Shown here piece after piece: positions 1 to 10,170 of a stretch of DNA of 64,000 bases (position 1 is the first letter of the stretch; every line of letters begins with the position of its first letter). The notes beneath the pieces were generated by a model. It did not search any database and was not told the DNA's origin. It was given only the letters and a program-made list of their open reading frames with translations. The translations under genes and the position numbers were made by a program. The stretch comes from Anniella stebbinsi (lineage: Eukaryota > Chordata > Lepidosauria > Squamata > Anniellidae): contig JARDYH010000006.1 in NCBI GenBank assembly GCA_029215795.1, positions 23,389,501 to 23,453,500 of the forward strand, written 5' to 3'.

Positions 1-308
1 TAATTTCAACATTGATAATGGGCTCGATGTAGGTGAACAAGCTGAAATAAAATCCTGACAAGCTGGAAGTGGTGCTGGTCAGTAGGAGGCCTGGCTCGGG
101 GATTGGAATCCAACCTGTTCTGGAAAGGGTTCTGCAACCCTTGAAAGGTCAGCTTCATAGCTTGAGAGTGCTCCTTGATCCTATACTATCACTGGATCGT
201 CAGGTGGGAGCAGTAGCAAGGTGTGCATTTCCACAACAGTGTTTGGATCAGGCTGATTTGACAGTAGATATCAATGCCTTCTTTACATCACAGTTAGACT
301 ACTGCAAA

Positions 309-1133
309 CCGGTTATGTGGGGTGGAAAATTTTCCATGGAAACTTTCCAGTGCTTTATTTTTCCATGGAAAAATTTTCCCTTTCATAAGTGTATTAGCAA
401 CAATGAATGGATACCACCTGCAAATACAATATTAGGCAAGATTGGAAGTTTCAGAGTCATAATTAATGTTTTTCAGATGATTATCCTTAGCAAGTATGTG
501 AGAGAATATGTCACTGAAATACATCTATGTCTCAGTGTGAAAAGGAACTAATAAATAGGGTCAGGGAAACTAAAGGTGCCCCAACAATCTCCATGGAAGA
601 GAGTTGAACTCTGTTGAAATTAGATGAATGACTGTCAGCACATTGTGCACAGATCTTTGGTTTGCGAACGTTCGTTAGTGTAACCTTCTGATGCCCTCCA
701 GGTGTGTTATGTTGCAGCTCCCAGGATCCCCAGCCAGTCTGAGTGGGAGATGCTCAGAATTGTAATCTTAACACATCTGGAGGGCACCAGTTTGGGAAAG
801 GCTGACATTGAACAATGTAAGGGAAGTACATGCTATTGTATTTAAAAATTTACAAATATTCCAGTATTTTTTTTTACATAAGATAATATTTAAATCTCAT
901 TAAATAAACTTTAATTTCTCTCTCTCAAATATTTCAGGACAAATACTTCTGCATTGGGACAAAATTAGCATGGGGTACTTTTTAAAGCTTTGTTGTTTTT
1001 AACTAAATACAAATAAAATAGACATGCTAAATTAGATCCAAAAAGTTTCCCATGCAAACTGAAACAGCAAATAACCCTGTACAAATTAGCTGAATTTTTC
1101 AATCCAAAATTTTCCAGGAAACCCACATCACTG
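309..1133. mobile_element. Non-autonomous hAT-like DNA transposon inserted into the L2 LINE
   Basis: The segment interrupts a LINE reading frame and its removal restores the frame. Its ends are imperfect inverted repeats. Read inward, the right end begins CAGTGATGTGGG and later has TGGAAAATTTT. The left end has a matching GGTTATGTGGGG and TGGAAAATTTT. The flanks are actgcaaa (301-308) and attgcaat (1134-1141), a diverged 8-bp target duplication, the size made by hAT transposases. No transposase coding is visible inside. A second palindromic repeat (684-806) is nested within it. Confidence 0.65.
684..806. repeat. Palindromic MITE copy ('CCCTCCAGGTGT...ACATCTGGAGGG' family)
   Basis: The two halves are inverted copies: 'gccctccaggtgtgttatgt' near the start and 'acacatctggagggc' near the end, with a short centre. 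Related copies occur in this window at about 30596-30700, 46840-46970 and 48000-48090. This hairpin family is abundant in squamate genomes. The superfamily is uncertain, possibly hAT. Confidence 0.6.
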
Positions 1134-1379
1134 ATTGCAATGCACTCTATGTAGGACTACCCTTGAAAATCATCTGGAAGCTTTAATTGGTGCAAAGCAC
1201 AGCAACTAGACTGCTAACCAGTGCACAATATTGTGATCGTATCACTCCCATATTGAATTATCTGCCATGGTTATCTGTTATTTTCTGGATTCAAGTCATA
1301 GTATTCATCTTAAGCATTAAATGACCCAGATACAACCTGTCTTTGTTATTATCTGCAGAAGAGACCGATCTTAGATCTT

Positions 1380-1790
1380 TTTTTTTTCGATTTAAAACTT
1401 TTTATTATTTTCAAACAATGATAAAACACAAACAGTACAACAATACAACATACAACATAAAACATTAAAACCGCAACTCACAATTTCGAAGGCCAAATAA
1501 AAGAATGTATCTTAACTCCTTTCCAAGAGCCCAGGACAGAGGAGACCAATCTTAGATCTGAAGGGAGATCTTTCCACAATTTGGGCACGATGCAGGAGAA
1601 AGCCCTTTCAAGTATGTCCAACAAACGGACTTTCTTCAAAATTGTGGAAAGATCTCCCTTCAGATCTAAGATCGGTCTCCTCTGTCCTGGGCTCTTGGAA
1701 AGGAGTTAAGATACATTCTTTTATTTGGCCTTTGAAATTGTGAGTTGCGGTTTTAATGTATTATTACTATTATTATTATTATCACTGCCT
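1380..1790. mobile_element. Foldback of two L2 3' ends (inverted repeat)
   Basis: About 117 bases at 1463-1579 are repeated in inverted orientation at 1637-1757 with very few differences, around a spacer of about 60 bases. Each arm is the C-terminal coding end of an L2-type LINE, with a 'P.LWKDLPSDLRS' type segment, followed by its 3' end. The right arm is in + orientation and ends in an (ATT)n tail at 1762-1782. The left arm is in - orientation. The flanking LINE (to 1378) stops just before this motif, so the foldback probably arose within or next to that copy. Confidence 0.7.
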
Positions 1791-1839
1791 TGGTGGTATT
1801 TGTGGAAAGCTGATAGTTAGATTTATCTGACTCCAAGCT

Positions 1840-2545
1840 ATACTTCTATAATCCTCCAATCAACTTCTCCAACTGCTTATCTGACATTTCTGCTTGGGAT
1901 GTCTCACTGTCTCAAACACACCATCTCCAAGACTGAGTGACTCATCTTTTCTCTTTTATTCCCTGTAACCATTGACTACATCATCATCCAACCTGTCAGC
2001 TAGGCACAAGTCCTTGGCTTTATCTTTGGTTCCGCCTTCTCATTTGCTCCCCATATTCAATCAGTTGCCAAGACATCTTCTAGTAAAACATTCCCAATAT
2101 CCTGCCTTTCCTCTTGGCCCTTTTTCATTTTTTTTCTTGCTTTGTTTACTACAACAATTTCTGTGGCTTTCCTATGTCACACCTCAATCTTCCCACATGT
2201 ATCCCAAATTCTGTTGCCAAAATAATTCACTTCCCTCTCCGCTCAGATTATGTGAAGGCCCTCTTTCAATCCCTACATTGGTTGAGCATCCAGCACAAAT
2301 TCCTTCTCCTCACTTTTGACCCTCTCCCTGGATTTCTGTCTTTCTCCCCTCATCTTCTGATACATCCCTGATCATGACTTTCATTCCTCAACTGCTTGAG
2401 GGTCACCTGCTTTCTTAAACATCTCTCAGCTTCCTCATGGTTATGTGTTTTATTCTTTTCTCCCAGTGGTCTTGCTTAATGATCCTAAATTCGCCTTTTT
2501 GAGAAGACCTTTGCTGAACCCTTAATACTCATGCACAAGTCTAAG
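1840..2545 (+). mobile_element. L2/L3-type LINE fragment
   Basis: Translation of the + strand in shifting frames gives a 'CLSDISAW' type segment near 1880, 'IIIQPVS.A..LGFIF' near 1985-2030, and 'DYVKALFQSLHWLSIQHKFLLLTF' spread over two frames near 2247-2320. These are landmark segments of the late RT and C-terminal region of L2/L3/CR1 LINEs. Frameshifts and stops show it is old. It is a separate insertion from the one at 60-1378 because the order of motifs starts again. Confidence 0.6.
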
Positions 2546-2851
2546 TACATATAAAAGCATTTGTTCATGTGCATGAATGGCACTTACTACCCTGATTTCT
2601 CTCTTCTCCTTTCATTGATGGCATTATCCTAATAGTCTTCCCTCTAAATTTGTCTCTGAATAAGAGGCAGCTGCTGGCACTATTTAGACAACATCTGAAG
2701 CTGCTTGGAGGTTTCAGACAATATAGGAACAAAGTACCAGAGAACTTGGTCCATGCATCCAAAAACATGTCCGCACTGTGTGCTGTATACAGAAATGTGC
2801 AGCAATTTCAGGGAGTGGCCAGGTATTGCTTTCGCCTATAATGCACATTCT

Positions 2852-3077
2852 GGCTCAATTTGGACGACACAATAAACAACTGGTGTGGGGGAAACAATCG
2901 TCAGTTGTTTTGACTGTTGTGTCATCCGAATGCTGCCATAGTCAACTTAGCGCTGATCCTAATCCACACCATAGTTGATTATTTATTACCAGGTTGTGTG
3001 GGGAGTACCCCCTAGTTGAACAACTGTAAAGTTGATTATTACCCCACCATTGACTATCGTGTCATCCGAATTGAGCC
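2852..3077. repeat. Short MITE with terminal inverted repeats
   Basis: The left end GGCTCAATTTGGACGACACA is matched in inverted orientation by the right end, which reads inward GGCTCAATTCGGATGACACG. Similarity continues for about 26 bases. Each side is flanked by 'tct', consistent with a 3-bp target duplication. No coding capacity. The superfamily is not clear from this alone. Confidence 0.65.
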
Positions 3078-4072
3078 TCTGTCTCCAGAGAGAGAGCCCA
3101 TAGCTCTGCATCCTTATCTTCCTCTGAGGCTGAAAGCGGTTATCTTCCTTGGGGCAATCCTATATACAAAGCTGTTCTATTGAGGCCCTGTGCCAGGCTC
3201 TTTTTCCTTCTCTTCTAACCTTAAAGTGCAATTGGGTCTTTTAAATCTGGAGAATAAAAACTAGGTGTGTTCTTGCGGCTATAGTGATTTGCCTGGTGAC
3301 AACCCATACTTTCCATAGGTGACCAGACAAAGGGCTAATTCAGATTTTCCAGAGAATAGAAAACTCACAGTTCTGAAAATATCAGGTGCACTGGCGAGTT
3401 AACACCCCTTGATGACTGCAACATAAGGTGCTGATCTACATGTATGAAAGAGAGTGATCTCAAGTGAGTTGGTATTCAGAGCCCTGGCGTAATTTTATGT
3501 CACTTCCAACTTCTCAGTGTATGCAGTTCAGAGATTCCTTTGTGAGTCACCATGCAGTGAACGTGCATGTGTTTGGGAACAGTCACTTCACAAACAGGGT
3601 ACAAAACAGTTCTACTTTCAGTGAGCAATTGGTCACATATTACTTTCCATAATACTAAAGAAAAAGTGGACTTTGCTCCCTTCCTCTGTGTTTATCCCTG
3701 TACAGTTTGTAGAGAATGTCAGACTTCCGGCACAACCGACTGCCCATTGATTTGTTATAGTAAATAGGTGTAATAAAAGCATCCCATAATTGGACGAATT
3801 ATTAGGGGAGGGAGCCACCTTTTCCAGTTAAGGACTGGTATACCTACTGATAATGCAAAGAGATTGCAATAATAATGTGTAGGTAAAAAAATAAAGTATG
3901 ATCAAGCCATGTATGTAGCCACTGCATTGTAGTCTTCTGGTAACTTGATGTTGCTTTCTCTTGAAGCTGGGCTTCATTGATGCTTCCTGGCCCAAGTCAG
4001 CCTTGGTGCTGTTAGCAATTAGTACCTCAAATTTACATAACTTCTTCCTCAATGGAAGGGTTAAAATTTCCT
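3078..4072. other. No recognisable gene or repeat
   Basis: Ordinary AT-rich sequence. I see no coding stretch with family similarity, no tandem array and no terminal repeats. A very old repeat could be present but below what can be recognised by eye. Confidence 0.4.
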
Positions 4073-4086
4073 AGATAAAATGTTCT

Positions 4087-5894
4087 TTTTTTGGGGGGGG
4101 GGAATAATTTTTATTTATTTCAACATAATAACAACATAAAATACATACATAATCCTCTACAATCCCCCCCGTGCACCCCCACCCCATGAGACCTCCTCTT
4201 AATCATTCTTCATCTATCCAAAAATTTATCGACTCTTTTGAAGGTTTTTGTCCCTTCCCCGATCTTAATACATATTCCAAAAAGGGACTCCATATTTCTC
4301 CAAAATCATTCTTACTGGACATTCCCCTCTTTATCTTCATTTTACAAGTCAACATATCATTCAAAGCCATATCCCATATTTCTTTATACCATTCTTCTAT
4401 TGTATAGCTTCCTTGTCCTTTCCAATTTTTTGCAATCATTAATCTAACGGGTGTCAGGAGGTTGTTTATCAATTCTCTCTTAGTTTTATTCTCTTTCCCT
4501 CTATCCCATATTGCTAGTAGAGCAAGCTTTGGGTTTAACTCCACTTTACTTCCAATTATTTCACTTATTTCTTTAAACACCCTTTCCCAAAATTTTTGTA
4601 TGTATTCACAGCTCCACCACATATGAAAATAGGTTCCAACCTCCTGACAACCTCTCCAACAGTTTTTAGACACTTTTTTATCAATCTGGTGAAATCTAAC
4701 AGGTGTTAGATACCATCTCCACAGTATCTTATAAAAATTCTCCTTATTCTAATCGACAGCAGCTTTAACATTCTTGCATTCCACAACCTCTCCCAGTTAT
4801 ATTCATTGATTTCACCCTTTACATCTTCTTCCCAAATCTTTTTTATAGCTTTAAGTGAATCTTGAAATTCCTCATCTATCAATATTTTATATATCTCACT
4901 AGTCAGTCCTTTCTTAGTTCTAGTTTCTTCTTTTCTTCCTTTTAATTCAATTAAATCTTCAAATCTTGTATTATTTCTACATTCTTTGTTTTTCAATTTC
5001 CATTCCTGAGTCCATTTTCCCAATTGTATACATTTAAACCATGCTATCTTTTGACCTATTAATATCTCTTTAATTTGATCATTATCCTTCATGTTTTCCA
5101 TCCACTTCCTTAACTTAATTATTTCCTGGTCTTTCAATCTCGCTTCTATCTCCACTTTTAATACCCTTGGGAAGTTCCCCACTACTACCACTGGGGCAAG
5201 TGGAGAGTCTCCTGGTATCAACTTCCCCCTAAATTTCTCCCAGATCTCCACAATATTTTTCATCAAAGGGTTGTCCAGTCCCTTCAAATCTTTCTTTTGA
5301 ATTTTTTTAAAAAAAATATTTTTCAATTTATAATCTATTTCCCCTGCTTGCGTTTCCAACCACTCAAGGTCTTCCTCCCCTAAAATACAGTTTATAACAT
5401 ATCTTAACTGATTAGCAATATAGTAATACTTAATATTTGGAAGTCCTAAACCTCCTTTCTTTTGAGCCTTATACCATAACCCTTTATTAATCCTAGCTCT
5501 CTTATCCCCATTACAATATGCATTAATCATATTTTGCCAACTTTTCAACTCCACATCTGATATTTTAATTGGTAACATTCTAAACAAAAAATTAATCTTA
5601 GGTAAAATCTTCATTTTAATAATTGCTATTCTACCAAACCAAGAATATTTTAATTTCCTATATACTTCTAATTTCTCCCCTACTTGTTTTTTTAAAGCTA
5701 CCAAATTAAGTTCCTCTAGCCTATCTAAATCTTTATCAATATTGACTCCTAAGTAACGTACTATATTTTTAAGTCTAAGACCTAACTTAACCTTACCTTC
5801 TTCCAGCTCATCCTTATTGTAATTAAATAACATCATTTCTGACTTCCCCCAATTTACTTTCAATCCCGTAATTTCTCCAAATTCTCTCAAATGC
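4087..5894 (-). mobile_element. 5'-truncated L1 LINE, ORF2 3' half, with 14-bp target-site duplication
   Basis: The - strand encodes the late reverse-transcriptase and C-terminal part of an L1 ORF2. There is an open frame of 394 codons (5890 to 4706) with the L1 landmark 'WFGRIAIIKMKILPKI', then a 156-codon frame (4673 to 4203) with the C-terminal cysteine-histidine motif 'CWRGCQEVGTYFHMWW'. A single frameshift near 4745 and the stop it causes separate the two. Flanks are identical: agataaaatgttct at 4073-4086 and 5895-5908. The 3' end (left) is a short A-rich tail (6 T then a run of G on the + strand). Truncation lies inside the RT domain. The few disabling changes suggest a fairly young insertion. 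Confidence 0.93.
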
Positions 5895-5908
5895 AGATAA
5901 AATGTTCT

Positions 5909-6289
5909 GACTGAGAGGCAAACAAAATTTACAGCACCTATTCAAGATCATCCAATCAAAGTGTGCACAGTATCTAAATCTGGGCATCAGGATAAAATTT
6001 TAAGATCAGACTCCTGATCCTGGCCGTGGAAAGGAACTTTTAAAGCTGATGTTGCGCCATTATATAAACCTGGGTTCTGTGGATCCCAGTCAGCTTAACT
6101 GAGTCTGAAGCTCCTTAAATTTTTTGACTACTGTCAATCTGTCTCATCAAATCATCCAAGTAATATTAACTACTCAGCCAAAAAGACCTGTGTAATACCA
6201 CATATATAAATCAAACATTAAGATAAATACCAAATAGAATTAACAATACTTAACATCAAATATTATATGCCTTTACATCAATGATTTAG
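5909..6289. other. No recognisable feature
   Basis: AT-rich sequence between two L1 pieces. It may belong to the 3' untranslated end of the older L1 to its right, but nothing diagnostic is visible. Confidence 0.35.
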
Positions 6290-6931
6290 GAAACTGCAAA
6301 ACAAGAATGTATACTAATTTCTATACCATAATTATTTCTCAAATACTAAATAAAAGGTTTCCACTCCTCCATAAATTTGGAATTCTTTTGTCTACCATCT
6401 CTCAGTCTAACTACCTTGTTAGTTTTCAATAGTTGTGCAATTACATGTAATTGGTTTTGTATTCTTCCAGATCTTGGCAGAAATCATTTTAGCAAAATCA
6501 TTTTACCAAAATTAATATCATTGGCTGGGGAATTTTTGGGATCTGAGATTGAAAGAGTTCTAATAACATTGTTTCAGGACAAGTTGTATCCACTTATTCT
6601 AGCTATATCCTTCCTAACTCGAATTTTTGGACACATCCACCAGATGTGCACATAATCAGCCAACTGCATTGCACATTTCCAACATACACAATTATTAGGG
6701 TGACCAGACGCCCGGATTTGTCCGGACATATCCGGGAAATGGGGTGCAAATCCGCATCCGGGCGGAAAAAACCGTTTTGGGGGGCCAAATCCGGAAATTT
6801 AGCCCCCCAAAACGGTGACCAGATGGCCCTGGGGCGAGCTGGGCCAACCGCGGGGCGGCGGGGGCAAACCGGGGCAGTGGGGGGTCACGCGGCGGTGGCG
6901 GGAGGCTGGCGGCGCAAGGCACCTACCGGCT

Positions 6932-7100
6932 GGGGCGTCCGTTTCCCTCCGGTGCTCGGAATCTACTGAGAAACAGGCTTCGCGGCCTATCCCTCAGTAG
7001 CGCGCCGGGTGATGACGTCATCACTCGGCGCACTGCTGAGAGACAGGCCAAGAAGCCTGTTTCTCAGTAGATTCCAAGCACGGAGGGAAACGGACGCCCC
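6932..7100. promoter_or_regulatory. CRE-centred palindrome, copy 1 (promoter-like)
   Basis: About 170 bases form an inverted repeat with arms about 90% identical. It is centred exactly on TGACGTCA (7013-7020), the full cAMP-response element. It lies in a CpG-dense island. The right arm is followed by CAG|GTAAGG (junction 7111/7112), a consensus splice donor on the + strand. The left arm is followed on the - strand by CCG|GTAGGT (junction 6927/6926), a weaker donor. A CRE in a CpG island with outward-facing donors looks like a bidirectional promoter with short first exons of about 95 bases. That function is inference; the palindrome could equally be a MITE. Confidence 0.5.
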
Positions 7101-7111
7101 AGCAGCAGCAG

Positions 7112-8040
7112 GTAAGGAGCGCGTGGGGGGTGGGGGGGCAGCGCGGGTGCTCGCGGTGGGTGGGGGGCGGCGGGGCGGGTGCTTGCGGCGGGGGGGCGGC
7201 GCGGGTGCTCGCGGCGGGGGGGCGGGGCGGGTGCGCGCGGCGGGGGGGCCGCGCGGGTGCGTGCGGCGGGGGGGCCGCGCGCGGTGGGGGGGGGCCGCGC
7301 GGGTGCGCACGGCTGGTGTGGGGGAGGCACGGGGGCGCGGGGTGGGGGGGGGCCGTGCGGGGGCGCACGGCGGGGGGGGCGGCGCGGGGGCGCGGGGCAC
7401 TTACCTGCTGGGGCTTCCCACCGGTGCTCGGAATCTACTGAGAAACAGGCTTCGCGGCCTATCCCTCAGTAGCGCGCCGGGTGATGACGTCATCACTCGG
7501 CGCACTGCTGAGAGACAGGCCAAGAAGCCTGTTTCTCAGTAGATTCCAAGCACGGAGGGAAACGGACGCCCCAGCAGCAGCAGGTAAGAAGCGCGTGAGG
7601 GGTGGGGGGGCGGCGCGGGTGCTCGCGGTGGGTGGGGGGTGGCGGGGCGGGTGCTCGCGGCGGGGGGGGGCGGCGCGGGTGCTCGCGGCGGGGGGGGCGG
7701 CGCGGGTGCTCGCGGTGGGTGGGGGGCGGCGGGGCGGGTGCCCGCGGCGGGGGGGCGGTGCGGGTGCTCACGGCGGGTGGGGGGGCCGCGCGGGTGCGTG
7801 CGGCGGGGGGGGCGGCACGGGGCGGAAAGGCTGGTGTGGTGGTTGAGGCATGCGAGGTGGGTGAGGTGCGAGAGGCAGACAAAGCAGGTGTGGTGGGCGA
7901 GGTGCAATAGGCAGCTGTGGTGATCCAGGCAGGCGAGGCACGAAAGGCGGGCGCAGTGTGAGCAGGTGAGGTGAGCGAGGCGGGTGTGGTGCAAGAGGCA
8001 AGTGAGGCGGGTGCTATGCAAAAGAGGCAGGAGAGGCATT
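7112..8040 (+). repeat. GC-rich G-run minisatellite arrays
   Basis: From 7120 to 7400 and again from 7592 to 7820 the + strand consists of short degenerate units of the type 'gcgcgggtgctcgcggcggggggg'. Many separate runs of four or more G occur, so G-quadruplex formation on the + strand is plausible. From 7820 to 8040 the array changes to a purine-rich degenerate unit of the type 'gaggcgggtgaggtg'. The long proline- and arginine-rich open frames here come from base composition and are not genes. Confidence 0.85.
7410..7573. promoter_or_regulatory. CRE-centred palindrome, copy 2 (promoter-like)
   Basis: This is the second copy of the palindrome, offset by exactly 472 bases, with TGACGTCA at 7485-7492. 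The right arm is followed by CAG|GTAAGA (junction 7583/7584) on the + strand. The left arm is followed on the - strand by CAG|GTAAGT (junction 7405/7404), a perfect consensus donor. Its outer left arm is a few bases shorter than in copy 1. Both palindromes and the G-rich DNA after them appear to have been duplicated as one unit. Confidence 0.5.
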
Positions 8041-8640
8041 TCCTTGATTAAGGGGCCCTTCAGGCATCAATTGGCTTGGGGGGGGGGGTCAGCCAGGAGC
8101 ACGTTTGGGCCTCTGGAACTGTGCAGATCACTGCCGCCATTAGCCTGGCTGGCTGGGGAATATCTGTGCATTTGCAGTTGTTCTCCAGCCATGCCAATGG
8201 CAGCAGCAATCTGCAGTTTCCAGTGGCCTTAGAAACGTGTGCCCGGCTTGCCCCTCCCCCCCCAGGCCAATTGATGGCTAAAGGATCTCTTAATGCAAGC
8301 GTTAAGAGACCCTTCAGGCATCAACTGGCTGGGAGGGAGGGCGAGCCGAGCACACGTTTGCTGGGCCTCCTGCGCGCAGATCACCGCCGCCCTCTCTGTC
8401 CTGGAAATCTCAAGTCTCACGAGGCTTTCATCGCGCGAGACTTGAGACTTCTGGAAGAGGTGGGGTGTGCGTAGCGCGCCAAACAAGAAAAAGCAGAAGG
8501 CAGCAGCAGCAGCACGATCCCAGGGCACAAGAGGCAGGTGAGGCAGGCGAGGCGTGACACGAGAGAGATGGGCGAGAGGCGAGGCAGGAGCGACCCAACA
8601 ACAGGAACACAAACAGAATGCAAGCTCCATGCCCTAGAAA
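8041..8640. repeat. GC-rich region with several inverted repeats
   Basis: The block 'cccttcaggcatcaattggcttgggg' (8051-8085) recurs inverted at about 8265-8285 ('ccaggccaattgatggc') and direct at about 8311-8335. A 13-base hairpin 'tctcaagtctcac' / 'gagacttgaga' lies at 8407-8452. A short copy of the purine-rich 'gaggcaggcgaggc' array occurs at 8530-8590. No coding similarity. Confidence 0.6.
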
Positions 8641-8689
8641 TAAAAATTACTCTTAAACAAAAAAAGGTGTAATCCTATGCATGTTTAGA

Positions 8690-8766
8690 CAGAAAAAAAA
8701 TCCTACAACTCCTAGAATCCCCTAGCCAGCATGGCTAAACATGACTAAACATGCATAGGGTTGCAC
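8690..8766. repeat. MITE remnant ('cctacaactcctagaatcccc')
   Basis: A short hairpin with 'catgtttag' and 'ctaaacatg' arms around 'gccagcatggc'. It resembles the palindromic repeat family seen at 10040-10170 and 47270-47375 ('aatcctatgcatg'). Confidence 0.45.
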
Positions 8767-9494
8767 CTTAAGTGAGTTTAAAATGTGAAACTCCTCACAT
8801 GTGTGGAATCATATATACGGTATATATATTTGTTCTAGTATCAGGAATGTAGCAGTTGTCATTGTGGAAGATATACCTGCCATTTGAAGGGAAGCAATGC
8901 ATTTTTAGATATAAAAGGGGCTATAAGACTATGACATTCAGCATCTAAAATTGCTTAACTACACCACTGTAAGCTAGTACCTGATTATGCAGAGAGAGCT
9001 GCCCAGCCAATTATGACCGGTAGACTGACTGTTGACATATTCATTGGAGTGCCAGAGACCTTCTTTACCAGTTGCTTCTTCCAAGCTGCCCAGGCAAGGA
9101 GACAGAAGTGGTCCTGCAGCAAAAAGGGATGTGAGCAGCCATGTTTGGACTAGTGGCAAGGTAATATGTGGGTATGTAGTGTGGTTTGGCTTGAATTGCT
9201 TGCGTCTGGATCTCCTTGGCTCTGAAAGCATCTTTCTAGACTGTATCTGCTGGTTACATGATCCATGTGGTGGGTGTATAGTCCTCCTTGATATGAGGAG
9301 TTTGCACTTGCTAGAGAAAGGTGAACAAATGTGAAGAGAAGCATAGGAGCTCTTCTTCTTTTGTGTTCAGTAAACTCAATTGAGCTTACTTCTGAGAAGG
9401 ATTATGCTCTGCTGTCTAGGCATTCATACAAAGTTAACCAGAATTAACCTGAACTTCACATTGACTATCCATTTGATATTGCTAGTATATTAAA

Positions 9495-9735
9495 TGTCTG
9501 AGTTGTGGATTGTGGTGTAGTGGCTAAAGTGTTGGACAGAGATTTGGCAGATCATGGTTCTAGTTCCCACTCAGCTATGGAAGCTCACTGGGTGATTTTG
9601 GGCCAGTCACAGACTCTCAGCCCAGCCTACCTCACAGGGTTGTTGTTGTGAGGATAAAATGGAGAAGAAGGGGATTATGTACACTGCTTTAGGTTCCTTG
9701 GAGGAAAAATAGCAGGATATAAATGGAATAAATAA
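9495..9735 (+). mobile_element. tRNA-derived SINE
   Basis: The 5' part has a pol III A-box-like segment (gtgtagtggctaaagtg, 9516-9532) and a B-box-like segment (ggttctagttcc, 9558-9569). It continues through 'tgggccagtcac', 'cctacctcacagggttgtt' and 'gaggataaaatgg' to a 3' end 'ggatataaatggaataaataaa'. This layout matches a tRNA-derived SINE family common in squamates. Partial relatives are at 39820-39920, 42995-43040, 44855-45055, 50360-50470 and 50800-50925. Confidence 0.85.
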
Positions 9736-10039
9736 AATGTAAACTGTGTAATCTTGTAACTTGTAGTTAGATATTTTGATAGAGGTATAGTTAATACAAG
9801 TTTCTACTAAACCCTAACTGAGGCCATATTGTGGGTGCTTATCACCAGTTCTCCCAATAGTGCGTGACACATAAAAATCTGCAAAAGGCTATTTCTGGAG
9901 CAAAACCTTTAGCTTATATTACATCTCAAGTGTTACAATGTTTTAAAGAGAGACACTCTTCCTTTCTTAATATTAATTAAATCACACTGAATAGGCTGAG
10001 AAAAGATTCCTACAGTGGCTCAATCATTCTTTCTCTCTT

Positions 10040-10170
10040 CTTTCTCCACCCTTACCTGGGAATAAGTCCTATTACACTCAGTGAGCTTCCTTCTGGTTAG
10101 GCCACAATCCTATGCATGTTGGCCGTGGAATGCTGGGAGTTCTAGGATTTGTTTTCTGGCTAGAGGATTG
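10040..10170. repeat. Palindromic repeat ('aatcctatgcatg' family)
   Basis: Contains 'gggaataagtcctattacactcagtgagcttccttctg' type sequence and 'caatcctatgcatg'. This family occurs again at 47270-47375 and twice in 51120-51450. Its consensus looks like inverted halves around a 'ttcaatgggacttact' core, as in a MITE. Confidence 0.5.

Larger units (their letters stand above)
60..1378 (+). mobile_element. L2-type LINE fragment (late RT and C-terminal region), split by a hAT insertion
   Basis: The translation from about 60 to 308 resembles the late reverse-transcriptase and C-terminal region of L2/CR1-group LINEs: a segment of the type 'LKSQ..SLRVLLDP' followed by a 'LDYC' block. The reading resumes at 1134 with 'NALYVGLP' and continues through a diverged 'HITPVL..LPWL' segment to about 1378. 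The two halves join exactly if the sequence 309-1133 is removed. Several stops and frameshifts are present, so this is an old, dead, 5'-truncated copy. The assignment to the L2 group rather than CR1 is by overall pattern only. Confidence 0.75.
6921..7870. repeat. Tandem duplication, unit of 472 bases
   Basis: Sequence from about 6951 recurs from about 7423 with close identity through the palindrome, the splice-donor-like sequence and the first part of the G-rich array. The offset is constant at 472 bases at three landmarks: the start of the shared block, the CRE and the donor. The second copy ends gradually in the degenerate G-rich tract. Confidence 0.85.

Noticed and set aside
6987..8040. 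Long overlapping open frames rich in Pro/Arg or Gly/Ala on both strands
   Set aside because: They exist in nearly every frame because the DNA is GC-rich and repetitive. No family similarity and no consistent start.
9495..9570. tRNA gene-like A and B boxes
   Set aside because: They are part of a SINE with a LINE-like 3' end and cannot fold into a full tRNA cloverleaf. Not a tRNA gene.
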